Shown: piece after piece, positions 33,831 to 41,974 of the stretch
Numbering within the stretch: the stretch's first letter is position 1
Layout: every line of letters starts with the position of its first letter
Assembly (NCBI GenBank): GCA_005799825.1
Contig: SYFT01000090.1
Location: 1-44,658 of the forward strand
DNA from: Acidobacteriota bacterium
Lineage (GTDB): Bacteria > Acidobacteriota > Vicinamibacteria > Vicinamibacterales > SCN-69-37
DNA length: 44,658 nt
Direction of reading: 5' to 3'
Made by a program: the position numbers and the translations under genes
Notes under the pieces: model-generated
Seen by the model: only the letters and a program-made list of their open reading frames with translations
Told to the model about the DNA's origin: nothing
Database searches by the model: none

Positions 33831-34988
33831 TTATGAGACGAATCCCCTAACACTAGCAGTCGAGTCAAGCCGGACAAAATTTCCCCCGCCCGTGCGGCTC
33901 ATCCTGCCCTCCACTTCCAGGCGGCCCAATTGGGCCAGCAGGTCGGGCGCCGGTAGGCGACTCAGGGCCGCCAATTCGTCCACGCTGTAGGGCTCACCGA
34001 CCGCCATCATTCCTTCCAATTCACTGATAACGCAAGTCTTGTCTGTGTGCCCGGGGCGAATTCTCGACACACCTTCGATCTCGTCCAACACATCATCCAT
34101 GGTCTCGACCAGTCGGGCGCCATCTTTGATGAGCGCGTGACTGCCGCGGTAACGGCCCGAGGCGGCGCTGCCGGGGACCGCCATCACGTCGCGGCCCTGT
34201 TCCATCGCAAGCCGGGCCGTGATGAGCGACCCGCTTTGGTCCGACGCTTCCACGACCACAATCGCCCGAGCCAGGCCACTGATAATGCGGTTTCGCAGCG
34301 GAAAGTGCCAGGGTCGCGGCGTCGTTCCGGGCGGAAACTCACTGAGAATCCGGCCGTGTTTGACGATTCGCTCCGCCAGTGCCCAATGCTGTCGCGGATA
34401 CACGATATCGGCCCCACACCCCAACACGGCCAGGGTCTGCCCGCCGGCCTCGAGTGCACCCTCGTGCGCGGCTCCATCCACACCCAGAGCCATCCCGCTC
34501 ACGATCGTCCAGCCCGCGCTTGCGAGGTCACGCCCCAGTTGGCGCGCCACGAGCAGCCCGGCGGGCGTGGCGCGCCTTGAGCCCACAATGGCCACGCTGC
34601 GCGCGTCGAGACAAGCGTCCCCCCGCGTCCACAGGACAATCGGGGGGTCGATGATGTCGGCCAGGCGGGACGGATATGCCGGCGTGCGCATGGCGACAAC
34701 GCGAAGGCCAAGACGGGCGGCGTCCTTGAGGGCGGCCTCGGCGCGGCGCAGCGCGTCGGCCACCCGGGCGCGGACCTCATCTGGGGGGAACCCGACGCGA
34801 AACCCCAGAGCCATGAGTCCCATGGCCTCCTGCCTGAGCAGTCTGCAGGCCTGGGTGTCGGGACCGGGGCGGATGAAGGAAAGCGCAACGGCGGTGATAT
34901 CTGCAGGGGTCATCCCACCGAGGAGTTGCATCCTTGGTGCCACAAATTCTTGGGCAAAGTGGCGTGATCGGAGGCGGTAGACGTGCAT
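33831..34988 (-). CDS. dprA: DNA-processing protein DprA (Smf)
   Basis: Binds incoming single-stranded DNA during natural transformation and loads RecA. The 385-aa frame holds an N-terminal helical region and the Rossmann-like DprA core (VAIVGSRRATPAG, SGMALGVDGAAHEGAL, AVLGCGADIVYPRQH, FPLRNRIISGLA, VVEASDQSGSL). A C-terminal winged helix (YSVDELAALSRLPAPDLLAQ) completes it. The exact start is uncertain: ATG 34913 (MTPADITAVALSF) fits homologous N-termini better than the longest start at 34988. First gene of dprA-topA-trmFO-xerC. comF at 39.4 kb is another competence-associated gene in the window. Confidence 0.92.
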   Translation of the reverse strand: MHVYRLRSRHFAQEFVAPRMQLLGGMTPADITAVALSFIRPGPDTQACRLLRQEAMGLMALGFRVGFPPDEVRARVADALRRAEAALKDAARLGLRVVAMRTPAYPSRLADIIDPPIVLWTRGDACLDARSVAIVGSRRATPAGLLVARQLGRDLASAGWTIVSGMALGVDGAAHEGALEAGGQTLAVLGCGADIVYPRQHWALAERIVKHGRILSEFPPGTTPRPWHFPLRNRIISGLARAIVVVEASDQSGSLITARLAMEQGRDVMAVPGSAASGRYRGSHALIKDGARLVETMDDVLDEIEGVSRIRPGHTDKTCVISELEGMMAVGEPYSVDELAALSRLPAPDLLAQLGRLEVEGRMSRTGGGNFVRLDSTASVRGFVS

Positions 34989-35085
34989 TTACTGCGACCT
35001 CAGAGCGGCAAGACCCTTGCAGCCTCTGCGTGTCAACCACAGCGAATGCCGAGAGACGTACGGGGGTATAGTGGGGCTCAAAGCT

Positions 35086-35433
35086 ATGAAATACGCGTTA
35101 TCACTCGTGCTGGCGCTGGTGTTCGCTGCCCCGGTGTCTACAGACCGCCGATCGGAAGCCAAAGAGCAGGTGGATTTCGGTATCGCACTCGCCCAGAAGG
35201 CGCTCTGGAAAGAGGCCGAGTTCCGGTGGGAGAAAGCCGTCGAGCTGGACCCGACGTACAGCGCGGCGTGGAACAACCTCGGTATCGCCTACGAGCAGCA
35301 GGGCAAGTTTGCCGAAGCCTTGAAGGCGTACGACAAGGCCACGAAGGCCGACCCGAAGAACAATTACATCCGGCAAAACTACGACATGTTTATGGAGATC
35401 TATGAGCGCCAAAACCGTCGCCGCACTCGTTAG
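35086..35433 (+). CDS. Secreted TPR-repeat protein (115 aa)
   Basis: Small protein with a hydrophobic N-terminal segment (ALSLVLALVFAAPVS) likely to be a signal peptide, followed by two to three tetratricopeptide repeats (LWKEAEFRWEKAVELDPTYS, AAWNNLGIAYEQQGKFAEAL, KAYDKATKADPKN). TPRs mediate protein contacts; the partner may be the product of the next gene, which it overlaps by 32 bases. A TATAGT -10-like box lies at 35067-35072, seven bases before the likely transcription start. The start ATG 35086 gives the signal peptide directly; longer starts do not. Confidence 0.78.
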   Translation: MKYALSLVLALVFAAPVSTDRRSEAKEQVDFGIALAQKALWKEAEFRWEKAVELDPTYSAAWNNLGIAYEQQGKFAEALKAYDKATKADPKNNYIRQNYDMFMEIYERQNRRRTR

Positions 35434-36181
35434 CCTTGCGCTGACCGTTGGCGCTTCCAGCTGCCTTCGATTTTATGACATTGGCATCGAAACGCCGATC
35501 CAGGCCAAGCTGGACGTTTCGTCGTTTCAGCGCGTCCTGATCCTGGGTTTCCTCGGGGGAGGCTCGAAAGACGTGGACCCGAATTCCGAAACGGTGCGCC
35601 TGCTCCGAAGCCAGCTCCGCACGAAGTCGGACCTGAGGGTCATCGACTCAGACGTGCTGTCGCTCGTGGACGAGGTCGATCGCCGGCGGCGCGCGTCGGG
35701 CCAGATTCCGGCCACTCCCCCGGCCGCAACCGCTGCCGACGAGCCGCGGATCAAGAATGAGAAGGACCTGCAGGAATACGAGGCCATCTTCGCGGACGTG
35801 GACTACTGGAAGAAGATTGGCGAGGAGTACCAGGCGCCGTTGATCATCACCGGGTCAGTGCTGTTCACCGACGTGCAGTCCAGTGGCATGTTTTCGACCA
35901 CCCAGGAGACGATTGATCAGGCTGGCCGCCGTGCGGTGACGCCGGTGCGGCGGTTCGAAGACCGCCGGGGGTATGCGCTGGTGCCGAAGTTCATCTTTAT
36001 TGATGGGCGGACCGGCGTGCAGCTCTACAGCGAGTCGTTTCGTGAGGAGACCCTGTACAGCGCGACGAACAACACGCCTCCTCTGTCATCGTATTTTGAG
36101 CTGATCGACCGGCTCCTTCCAGGATTCCTCAGCACGCTCAGCACTCAGAAGATTAAGGGTACGCGTACGCTGCTGCGCTGA
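35402..36181 (+). CDS. Putative lipoprotein with CsgG/TolB-N-like fold (function unknown)
   Basis: 259-aa protein with an N-terminal hydrophobic segment ending in a Cys (LALTVGASSC), a plausible lipobox. The body alternates strands and helices: VLILGFLGGGSKD, then NSETVRLLRSQLRTKSDLRV, and later EYQAPLIITGSVLFTDVQ. This layout recalls the FlgO/CsgG/TolB-N type of periplasmic domain, in which LIITGSV-like strands are typical. The similarity is by eye and weak. It overlaps the TPR gene by 32 bases, so the two are likely co-translated and may form an outer-membrane-associated complex. It is followed by the CCATTGG repeat element. Confidence 0.7.
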   Translation: MSAKTVAALVSLALTVGASSCLRFYDIGIETPIQAKLDVSSFQRVLILGFLGGGSKDVDPNSETVRLLRSQLRTKSDLRVIDSDVLSLVDEVDRRRRASGQIPATPPAATAADEPRIKNEKDLQEYEAIFADVDYWKKIGEEYQAPLIITGSVLFTDVQSSGMFSTTQETIDQAGRRAVTPVRRFEDRRGYALVPKFIFIDGRTGVQLYSESFREETLYSATNNTPPLSSYFELIDRLLPGFLSTLSTQKIKGTRTLLR

Positions 36182-36189
36182 GCGCTCGT

Positions 36190-36309
36190 AATGGGCCAAT
36201 GAGGCAGTCGGCCAGTGGGGCAATGAAACAGCGCCCCGGTGGCCGAATTTCCTCGTCATTGCCCCGTTGGCTCATTGCCCCATTGGCTCAATGGCCCATT
36301 GGCTCATTT
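36190..36309. repeat. CCATTGG-type repeat element with long inverted arms
   Basis: Dispersed intergenic repeat. The left arm (36190-36226) reads as the reverse complement of TCATTGCCCCACTGGC-type units; the right arm (36256-36309) carries TCATTGCCCCGTTGGC followed by CCATTGGCTCAATGG and CCCATTGGCTCATT. The arms can pair over more than 25 bases with mismatches around a ~29-base loop. Related tandem units occur at 12325-12346 and 12547-12592. It separates the lipoprotein gene from the rplU operon and could act as a transcript end or REP-like element; that role is inferred. Confidence 0.65.
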
Positions 36310-36336
36310 GAAATGAATGGGGCGAAATGGTAGCCT
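36308..36336 (+). promoter_or_regulatory. Candidate promoter of the rplU operon
   Basis: TTGAAA (36308-36313) and TAGCCT (36331-36336) are separated by exactly 17 bp, lying just after the repeat element and about 70 bases before rplU. The -35 box is good; the -10 box is weak. The location fits a leader containing the hairpin at 36350-36369. Confidence 0.3.
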
Positions 36337-36349
36337 TGGGGGTTCCACG

Positions 36350-36369
36350 GGGCCCCCTTCAGGGGGTCC
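36350..36369 (+). promoter_or_regulatory. Hairpin in the rplU 5' leader
   Basis: An 8-bp stem with one G-U pair (arms 36350-36357 and 36362-36369) closes a TTCA tetraloop, 38 bases before the rplU start. No T-run follows, so it is not a simple terminator. L21 leaders with structured RNA are known in some bacteria; membership in such a family cannot be decided by eye. Confidence 0.4.
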
Positions 36370-36407
36370 GTATGGGTATTCCTCGGATAGTTTTGGGAGA
36401 GTTGTAG

Positions 36408-36722
36408 ATGTTCGCCATTGTCGAAGCCGGCGGCCGGCAGGAGAAGGTCACCCCGGGCGCGGTTGTTGTGGTCGACCGCCTGGATCTTGAGCCCGGCACG
36501 GAATACACGTTTGACCGGGTGCTGCTGCTCGAGACCGCCACTGGCGACATCGTGACCGGCGCTCCGTATGTGGCCGGCGCCACGGTCACCGGAGTGGTCG
36601 AAGAGCAGACCCAGGGTAAAAAAATTCGCGTCTTCAAAATGAAGCGCCGCAAGACGGAGCGCAAGACGATCGGTCACCGCACGCAGTCCACCCGCGTGAA
36701 GGTCACGGCAATCAACGCCTGA
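36408..36722 (+). CDS. rplU: Large-subunit ribosomal protein bL21
   Basis: Structural protein of the 50S subunit that binds 23S rRNA together with L20. The 104-aa length is usual. It begins with the conserved FAIVEAGGRQEKV and GAVVVVDRL and has the basic RNA-binding loop KMKRRKTERKTIGHR near the C-terminus. The ATG at 36408 is preceded by GGGAGAG with about eight bases spacing. It is the first gene of rplU-rpmA-obgE-nadD-rsfS, the standard order in many phyla. Confidence 0.97.
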   Translation: MFAIVEAGGRQEKVTPGAVVVVDRLDLEPGTEYTFDRVLLLETATGDIVTGAPYVAGATVTGVVEEQTQGKKIRVFKMKRRKTERKTIGHRTQSTRVKVTAINA

Positions 36723-36755
36723 CGCCCAGGCGCTTTACGACATCAGGACAGCACG

Positions 36756-37034
36756 ATGGCTACTAAAAAAGGTCAGGGAAGTTCCCGTAACGGTCGCGAC
36801 AGTAACGCGCAGCGCCTTGGAGTCAAGGAACACGACGGCAAACTCGTGCCGGGTGGGTCCATCCTGGTGCGGCAACGCGGCCGGAAGTTCAAGCCGGGTC
36901 TGTTCGTGGGCCTCGGTAAGGACGACACGCTCTTCGCCAAGGTCACCGGCACCGTCAAATTCAGTGATCAGGGCCAGCGCGGCCGCTTCATCAGCATCGT
37001 CCCCAGCGCAGCGCCGAGCGCCGATAAGGCGTAG
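36756..37034 (+). CDS. rpmA: Large-subunit ribosomal protein bL27
   Basis: Structural protein of the 50S subunit whose N-terminal tail reaches the peptidyl-transferase centre. The 92-aa product starts [20 protein letters not shown], the family hallmark; no N-terminal extension needing Prp cleavage is present. [20 protein letters not shown] and [14 protein letters not shown] follow. It lies 33 bases after rplU and its stop abuts the obgE start codon. Confidence 0.97.
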   Translation: MATKKGQGSSRNGRDSNAQRLGVKEHDGKLVPGGSILVRQRGRKFKPGLFVGLGKDDTLFAKVTGTVKFSDQGQRGRFISIVPSAAPSADKA

Positions 37035-38081
37035 TTGTTCGTAGACGAAGTCGAGATTCGCGTTCAGGCGGGCGATGGCGGCAATGGCTGCCTGGCCTTC
37101 CGCAGAGAGAAGTTTGTACCCCGCGGCGGGCCAAGCGGCGGTGATGGTGGCCATGGCGGGTCGGTCTACCTTGTCGCCACACTCCACCAGAACACGCTCG
37201 TCACCTACCGCTTCCATCCAGAGTTCAACGGGCAACGCGGCGTGCACGGGCAAGGCTCCAATTGCACCGGCGCCGACGGCGAAGACCTGACGCTTGAGGT
37301 GCCGCCCGGCACGGTCGTCTACGAAAACACTGAAGACGGCGAGATGATTCCGCTCGGCGACCTCGCCATAGTCGGAGACCGCGTGCTGGTCGCCAGGGGC
37401 GGGCGTGGCGGACGCGGCAATTCCGCCTTTGCGACGGCCACCAACCGCGCGCCCCGCAAACACGAACCCGGCGAACCTGGCGAAGGACGCACGCTGCGCC
37501 TGCGCTTGAAACTGCTGGCGGATGTCGGTCTTGTGGGATATCCGAACGCCGGCAAGTCCACACTTATCGCACGCATCTCGGCAGCCAAACCCAAGATTGC
37601 GGACTACCCATTTACGACCCTCACGCCGAACCTGGGCGTGGTCAGTCTCGCAGACGACCGGAGTTTTGTGGTGGCCGACGTGCCGGGCCTCATCGAAGGC
37701 GCACACGAGGGCCACGGGCTCGGGATGAAATTTCTTGCGCACCTGGAACGCACCAAGGTGCTGGTGCATCTCATTGACGTGTCGTCATTCTCGGGGCGCG
37801 ACCCGGTGAGCGACTTCGATGTCATTCGCCACGAATTGAAGATGTTCCAGGGCAGCGGCGACGACATGGCTGAGGCCCTGGCGTCCAAGCCGCAGATCGC
37901 CGTGGCCAACAAGATCGACGCCCTCGACGATCCGGATCGGCTCAAGAAGCTGGCCAAACATCTCAAGAAACACAAGGTCCCCCTGTATCCCATCTCCGCG
38001 GTGACCGGAGAAGGCCTGCCGGCGCTGCTTGAAGCCATGTGGGCGGCTGTCGCGGCCCACGCGGAGTCGCAGCCGCAGTGA
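37035..38081 (+). CDS. obgE: Obg-family GTPase (ribosome assembly/stress)
   Basis: Essential GTPase acting in 50S maturation and stress control. The 348-aa product has the Gly-rich Obg fold (residues 1-157; [17 protein letters not shown] and [16 protein letters not shown]). The G domain contains GYPNAGKST (G1), [16 protein letters not shown] (G3), VANKIDALD (G4) and ISAVTGEG (G5). There is no C-terminal OCT/TGS extension, as in the short Obg class. The start is TTG 37035, directly after the rpmA TAG. Its stop overlaps the nadD start (GTGA). Confidence 0.96.
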   Translation: MFVDEVEIRVQAGDGGNGCLAFRREKFVPRGGPSGGDGGHGGSVYLVATLHQNTLVTYRFHPEFNGQRGVHGQGSNCTGADGEDLTLEVPPGTVVYENTEDGEMIPLGDLAIVGDRVLVARGGRGGRGNSAFATATNRAPRKHEPGEPGEGRTLRLRLKLLADVGLVGYPNAGKSTLIARISAAKPKIADYPFTTLTPNLGVVSLADDRSFVVADVPGLIEGAHEGHGLGMKFLAHLERTKVLVHLIDVSSFSGRDPVSDFDVIRHELKMFQGSGDDMAEALASKPQIAVANKIDALDDPDRLKKLAKHLKKHKVPLYPISAVTGEGLPALLEAMWAAVAAHAESQPQ

Positions 38082-38725
38082 GCCGCGTAAGGCAGGGCTG
38101 GCTTGGTGGGACGTTCGACCCGATTCATTGCGGCCATCTCGACGTGGCACGGGCCGCGCACCTCGCCCTGTCGCTCGACACGGTCCACCTGGTTCCGGCA
38201 CGTGTCCCGCCGCATCGTCTGGCCCCGCACGCGCCGGCGGAACACCGGTTGGCCATGGTGACTCTGGCCGCAAAGTCTGACGACTGGCTCCGAGTCTCGG
38301 ACATCGAGATGCGGGCTGAGGCGCCCTCATACACCGCGGACACACTCGACCGGCTCGCGGCCTCGGGCACGGCGCTGGACACGTTGCACGTGATCACCGG
38401 TGCCGACGCGTTCGCAGGTATCCTTTCGTGGAAAGACGCGGAAATATTGCTGAGCCGTTGCCACTTTGTCGTCGTGTCACGCCCGGGGCATCCGGCACCT
38501 GCCTTGCGTCAGGCACTGCCGTCGCTGGCTGCCCGCATGCGCCACCCCGACGACTACGACGACCGGCTGCAACCGAGTATCTTTTTAGTGGACGCGCCTA
38601 CGGCGCCGGTGTCTTCGACGAGGATCCGGGCACTGGCGTCTGCCGGATCGTCGCTCGCGAGTCTCGTACCGCCGACGGTCGCCGAATATATCGACAAAAC
38701 CGCTCTCTATCGAGGAGTCGCATGA
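38078..38725 (+). CDS. nadD: Nicotinate-nucleotide adenylyltransferase
   Basis: Makes nicotinic acid adenine dinucleotide from NaMN and ATP in NAD biosynthesis. From GTG 38078, overlapping the obgE stop, the protein is 215 aa. It shows the nucleotidyltransferase motif [12 protein letters not shown] near the N-terminus, [15 protein letters not shown] in the middle, and the C-terminal [12 protein letters not shown] (ISSTxIR-type) motif. An upstream in-frame ATG inside obgE would add 13 non-conserved residues and is rejected. Its TGA overlaps the rsfS ATG. Confidence 0.95.
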   Translation: MSRVRQGWLGGTFDPIHCGHLDVARAAHLALSLDTVHLVPARVPPHRLAPHAPAEHRLAMVTLAAKSDDWLRVSDIEMRAEAPSYTADTLDRLAASGTALDTLHVITGADAFAGILSWKDAEILLSRCHFVVVSRPGHPAPALRQALPSLAARMRHPDDYDDRLQPSIFLVDAPTAPVSSTRIRALASAGSSLASLVPPTVAEYIDKTALYRGVA

Positions 38726-39264
38726 GGAAGACCGCCAAGCCCGCGCGCACCGCCACCCCCCGCACCGCTTCGGCCGTTCGTGCAAAAAAAGCCCCCGTCA
38801 GGCAACCGGCGAAAGCCAAGGCCGCGCCGGCCCGACGGCCGGCCGCCGCGTCAAAGCCGAAGTCGCGGGTCGCAAAGACCACCGCCCAGCCCGCTCCGGA
38901 AAAACGCGCAGCCAAACCGCGCCTGCCCGCCGACGTCAAGGCCGCCATCGCCGCCGCGCAGGACAAACTGGCGGTGGACCTCACCGTCCTCGACTTGCGC
39001 AACTCGACCGCGTTTACGGACTTCTTCGTCATCTGCACCGGGACGAACATGAGACAGGTGCAGGCCATTGCCGACGGCATCGAGGCCGCCCTCAGAACTG
39101 CAGGCCAGAAGCCGGCGCTTGTAGAAGGGTATCGGCGCGGCGAGTGGATCCTGATGGACTACTTCGACTTCATCGTCCACATCTTCCTGCCGACGCGGCG
39201 CGTCTTTTATGCGCTTGAGCGGCTGTGGGGCGGCGCCGAACCGATCGAGGTTTCTGCGCCCTGA
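38722..39264 (+). CDS. rsfS: Ribosomal silencing factor RsfS with basic N-terminal extension
   Basis: Binds L14 on the 50S subunit and blocks 70S assembly under starvation. The conserved iojap domain occupies about residues 75-175 (KLAVDLTVLDLRN, FTDFFVICTGTN, RQVQAIADGIE, GEWILMDYFDFIVHIF). It is preceded by about 70 residues rich in Lys, Ala, Arg and Pro (histone-H1-like), not part of the ~105-130 aa core family. The ATG 38722 has GAGGAG four bases upstream and overlaps the nadD stop (ATGA), so the extension is probably translated. No closer in-frame start exists before the domain. Confidence 0.93.
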   Translation: MRKTAKPARTATPRTASAVRAKKAPVRQPAKAKAAPARRPAAASKPKSRVAKTTAQPAPEKRAAKPRLPADVKAAIAAAQDKLAVDLTVLDLRNSTAFTDFFVICTGTNMRQVQAIADGIEAALRTAGQKPALVEGYRRGEWILMDYFDFIVHIFLPTRRVFYALERLWGGAEPIEVSAP

Positions 39265-39354
39265 GCGGACCGCGCACCGCGCAGAATGTGCAACACCCTC
39301 GGATCTGGGCCGCGATGAACTCCGGCCAGGCGCCACCAGACGCTGGCAAGGATC

Positions 39355-40170
39355 TTGGACACGAATGGCGCGGTGGCAATCGATCGATGGTCCGACGCTG
39401 CACTGGCCGCACTGTTTGATCCGACGTGCGTTGCCTGCGGCCTGGGACTCGGTACTGGCCGGCGTGGACCGGTCTGCCGCCTGTGCTGGCACTCCATCCG
39501 GACCGTGAGTCCGCCGTGGTGCGACTCCTGCGGCGAACCCCTGAAGTCTTGGCGAATCATCACCAGCCACTGCGCACGTTGCATTGCCCATCCGCCGCCA
39601 TTTGACCAGGCACGGGCCTGCGGCCTGTACGAGGGCCCGCTGCAGCAAATCATCCATGCCCTCAAGTACCGGGGCCATCGGTCACTGGGGGCGCCGCTGG
39701 GGGCCCTGATGCGCCAGGCTGGCGGGAACCTGCTGACCGAGGCCGATGCGGTGGTGCCTGTGCCTCTGCATCCCTGGCGGCGACTGCGCCGCGGGTTCAA
39801 TCAGGCAGACGAACTGGCAATGGCCCTCGGGCGGCCCGTGTGGCGCCCGTTGAAGCGATGGTCACTGCGCCCGCCCCAGGCGGGCCTCAGCGGCGAAGAC
39901 CGCCGCGCCAATGTCGTGGGGGCGTATGCGCTGTCGCCGCTCTGGGCCGGTCCTCGTGCCAGGCGCCCACGGCGCGTCGTCCTGATCGACGACGTGATGA
40001 CGACGGGGGCGACGCTGGAGGCGTGCAGCCGCGTGTTGCGCGCGGAAGGTGTGGAGTGGATCGGCGCGTTGACTGCGGCACGCGCCGTGACGTTTACCGG
40101 CGGGGCAACCGGGGCAGCACTGCGGCCTCAATCGCCGCACACACGTCGTCTTTTGACGCCTCGCCGTTAA
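39355..40170 (+). CDS. comF: ComF-family double-zinc-ribbon phosphoribosyltransferase-like protein
   Basis: Competence-linked protein that supports DNA uptake in transformable bacteria; its biochemical activity is uncertain. The 271-aa product has two Cys4 clusters (C25, C28, C41, C44 and C56, C59, C73, C76), an ALKYRGHRSLGAPLG helix, and the PRTase PRPP motif VVLIDDVMTTGATLEAC. Start is TTG 39355 with AAGGA just upstream; this is uncertain. The last ~26 residues after TAARAV extend past the usual family end and lie antisense to the 3' end of tmk (77-base overlap). Confidence 0.88.
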   Translation: MDTNGAVAIDRWSDAALAALFDPTCVACGLGLGTGRRGPVCRLCWHSIRTVSPPWCDSCGEPLKSWRIITSHCARCIAHPPPFDQARACGLYEGPLQQIIHALKYRGHRSLGAPLGALMRQAGGNLLTEADAVVPVPLHPWRRLRRGFNQADELAMALGRPVWRPLKRWSLRPPQAGLSGEDRRANVVGAYALSPLWAGPRARRPRRVVLIDDVMTTGATLEACSRVLRAEGVEWIGALTAARAVTFTGGATGAALRPQSPHTRRLLTPRR

Positions 40171-40675
40171 TCAGCACCCAGTCAGACTGCTCGGCCTGGC
40201 GCCGGTAGCTCTCGCGCACACGCGACAGCAACGATAAATCGCGCTCGTACCGATCGCGTCCCGTTGCCTTGCGTTCGACGGCGGTCTCAGGCGCGATGTC
40301 GAGCAGGACGGTGATCGTGGCCGGCGGCAGATACCGCTGGATGTCGTTGAGCCACGTGGGATCGAGCCCCTGCGCCTCGCCGTACGCGATGCTCGACGCG
40401 CGATAGCGATCGCACATCACGACCGAACCGGCTGCAAGCCACATCTCGATCTTGGGCAGGTACTCGCAGCGATTGGCGACGTAGAGCAGTTGCATCACGT
40501 CGGGACTAAACTCCCGCTCGCCGGCCAGCGCCCTGGCAATCTCGCAGCCGACCGGCGTCTCGTAGTCCGGAAACGACAGAGGGTGTACCTTGCGGTCCTG
40601 CTCGATCCGCGCACGCAGGTAGCGAGCCTGTGTTTCCTTGCCGCTCTGGTCCAGACCTTCAAACGCAATCAGCAT
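40094..40675 (-). CDS. tmk: Thymidylate kinase
   Basis: Phosphorylates dTMP to dTDP. The 193-aa product has the P-loop FEGLDQSGKETQ, a DRY-type motif CDRYRASSIAYG, and LLDIAPETAVERK with an RDRYE-type lid. The P-loop has Gln and Glu where GLDGSGKST is usual, which occurs in some lineages. The ATG 40675 overlaps the lysA stop (TGATG) and is preferred to a GTG one codon upstream. Its 3' end overlaps comF on the opposite strand. Confidence 0.92.
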   Translation of the reverse strand: MLIAFEGLDQSGKETQARYLRARIEQDRKVHPLSFPDYETPVGCEIARALAGEREFSPDVMQLLYVANRCEYLPKIEMWLAAGSVVMCDRYRASSIAYGEAQGLDPTWLNDIQRYLPPATITVLLDIAPETAVERKATGRDRYERDLSLLSRVRESYRRQAEQSDWVLINGEASKDDVCAAIEAAVLPRLPRR

Positions 40676-41919
40676 CACTCATCCCACTGCAACATGTCGG
40701 CCACGGTTTGGCGGCGCCGCACCAGGCGCCAGCCGGAGCCGTCGACCAGGGCCTCGGCCGCGATGGGCCGCCGGTTGTAATTCGACGCCATTATCGCCCC
40801 ATACGCGCCGGTGTCGCGGACGGCCAGCAGATCGCCCACCGCCACCGGCGGCAATTCTCGTCCCCGGCCAAGGGTGTCACTGGATTCGCACACGGGCCCC
40901 ACGACATCACACGCGATTGGGGTGCCCTCACGCGGGGTGACGGCCTCGATGGTGTGCCACGCGCCGTACAGGGCCGGACGCAGCAGGTCTGTCATTCCGG
41001 CGTCCACGATCACGAACCAGCGCCCGTCGGCCTGCACTTTCATGTCCACGACGCGCGTGAGGAGTACGCCTGCGGGGGCGGCAATCCATCGTCCGGGCTC
41101 GAGGATCAGACGCAGGCCGGTAGGACGGACCACCGGCAACACGGCCGCTGCGTAGTCGTCCACCGACAACACGGCCTGACCCGGTTCGTAGGCAATGCCG
41201 AGTCCGCCGCCCACGTCGAGGTGCTCAAGCGGAATACCGTCCGCCGCGAGGACGCGCGCCAGATCGGCAATCGCGGCGGCACCACGGCGCAGCGGATCGG
41301 CGCTGGTGATCTGCGAGCCCACATGCACATGCAGGCCCACGACATGCAGGTGATCGCGCGCAGCCATGGCCAGCGCCATGCTGTGCGCCTGCGCGGGAGT
41401 CATGCCGAACTTGTTGGCGCGAAGACCGGTGGAAATGTGGGGATGGCTGCCCGCATCTACGTCGGGGTTGATCCGCAGGGCGACCCTGACACGAGTGCTG
41501 TAGGCCGTGGCGATGGCATCGATGCGCTCCATTTCGCCCGGCGATTCGGCGTTGATCGCCTTGAGGCCCATCGTGACGGCTCGCGCCAGTTCGTCGTGGG
41601 TCTTGCCCACGCCCGTAAACACAATTTGGTCCGGCGTAAATCCGGCACGCAAGGCGACGTCGATCTCGCCACCGGAATTGGCGTCGGCATGCGCGCCTTG
41701 ACTCCGGATCTCGCGCACGACGGCCAGCGTGGCATTGGCCTTGATTGCATAGTGAAGATCGTGTGGATAGGCCGCAAAGGCCGCGTCCAGTTCCCGTACG
41801 CGCGTATGGAGCAGCACGCCACTGTACACATGCAACGGCGTTCCGGCCACCTCGGCCATCGCCGCGAGCGGCACGTCATCGCACATCAGTGCGCCGTGGC
41901 GGCGTTGGAATCCAGGCAC
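40675..41919 (-). CDS. lysA: Diaminopimelate decarboxylase
   Basis: PLP enzyme making L-lysine from meso-diaminopimelate. From GTG 41919, with AAAGG five bases upstream, the protein is 414 aa. The PLP lysine is K60 (DLHYAIKANATLAVV). Further family blocks are INPDVDAGSHPHISTG, NKFGMT, HVHVGSQI, LDVGGGLGIAY and ILEPGRWI, and the C-terminal active-site cysteine is in VGPVCESSDTLG. The open frame continues 324 bases upstream, but that part is antisense to the sigma-factor gene and is rejected. It is divergent from the sigma gene and coupled to tmk. Confidence 0.95.
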   Translation of the reverse strand: MPGFQRRHGALMCDDVPLAAMAEVAGTPLHVYSGVLLHTRVRELDAAFAAYPHDLHYAIKANATLAVVREIRSQGAHADANSGGEIDVALRAGFTPDQIVFTGVGKTHDELARAVTMGLKAINAESPGEMERIDAIATAYSTRVRVALRINPDVDAGSHPHISTGLRANKFGMTPAQAHSMALAMAARDHLHVVGLHVHVGSQITSADPLRRGAAAIADLARVLAADGIPLEHLDVGGGLGIAYEPGQAVLSVDDYAAAVLPVVRPTGLRLILEPGRWIAAPAGVLLTRVVDMKVQADGRWFVIVDAGMTDLLRPALYGAWHTIEAVTPREGTPIACDVVGPVCESSDTLGRGRELPPVAVGDLLAVRDTGAYGAIMASNYNRRPIAAEALVDGSGWRLVRRRQTVADMLQWDE

Positions 41920-41926
41920 AGGACCT

Positions 41927-41954
41927 TTGATTGTAGCCCAGCGCACTATATGAT
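41927..41954 (+). promoter_or_regulatory. Candidate sigma-70-type promoter of the sigma/STAS operon
   Basis: TTGATT (41927-41932) and TATGAT (41949-41954) are separated by 16 bp and lie 20 bases before the sigma-factor ATG, in the 55-bp gap divergent from lysA. Both hexamers are close to TTGACA and TATAAT, so basal rather than autoregulated expression is suggested. Confidence 0.5.
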
Positions 41955-41974
41955 TTGCGGTCACGGCCCCTCTG

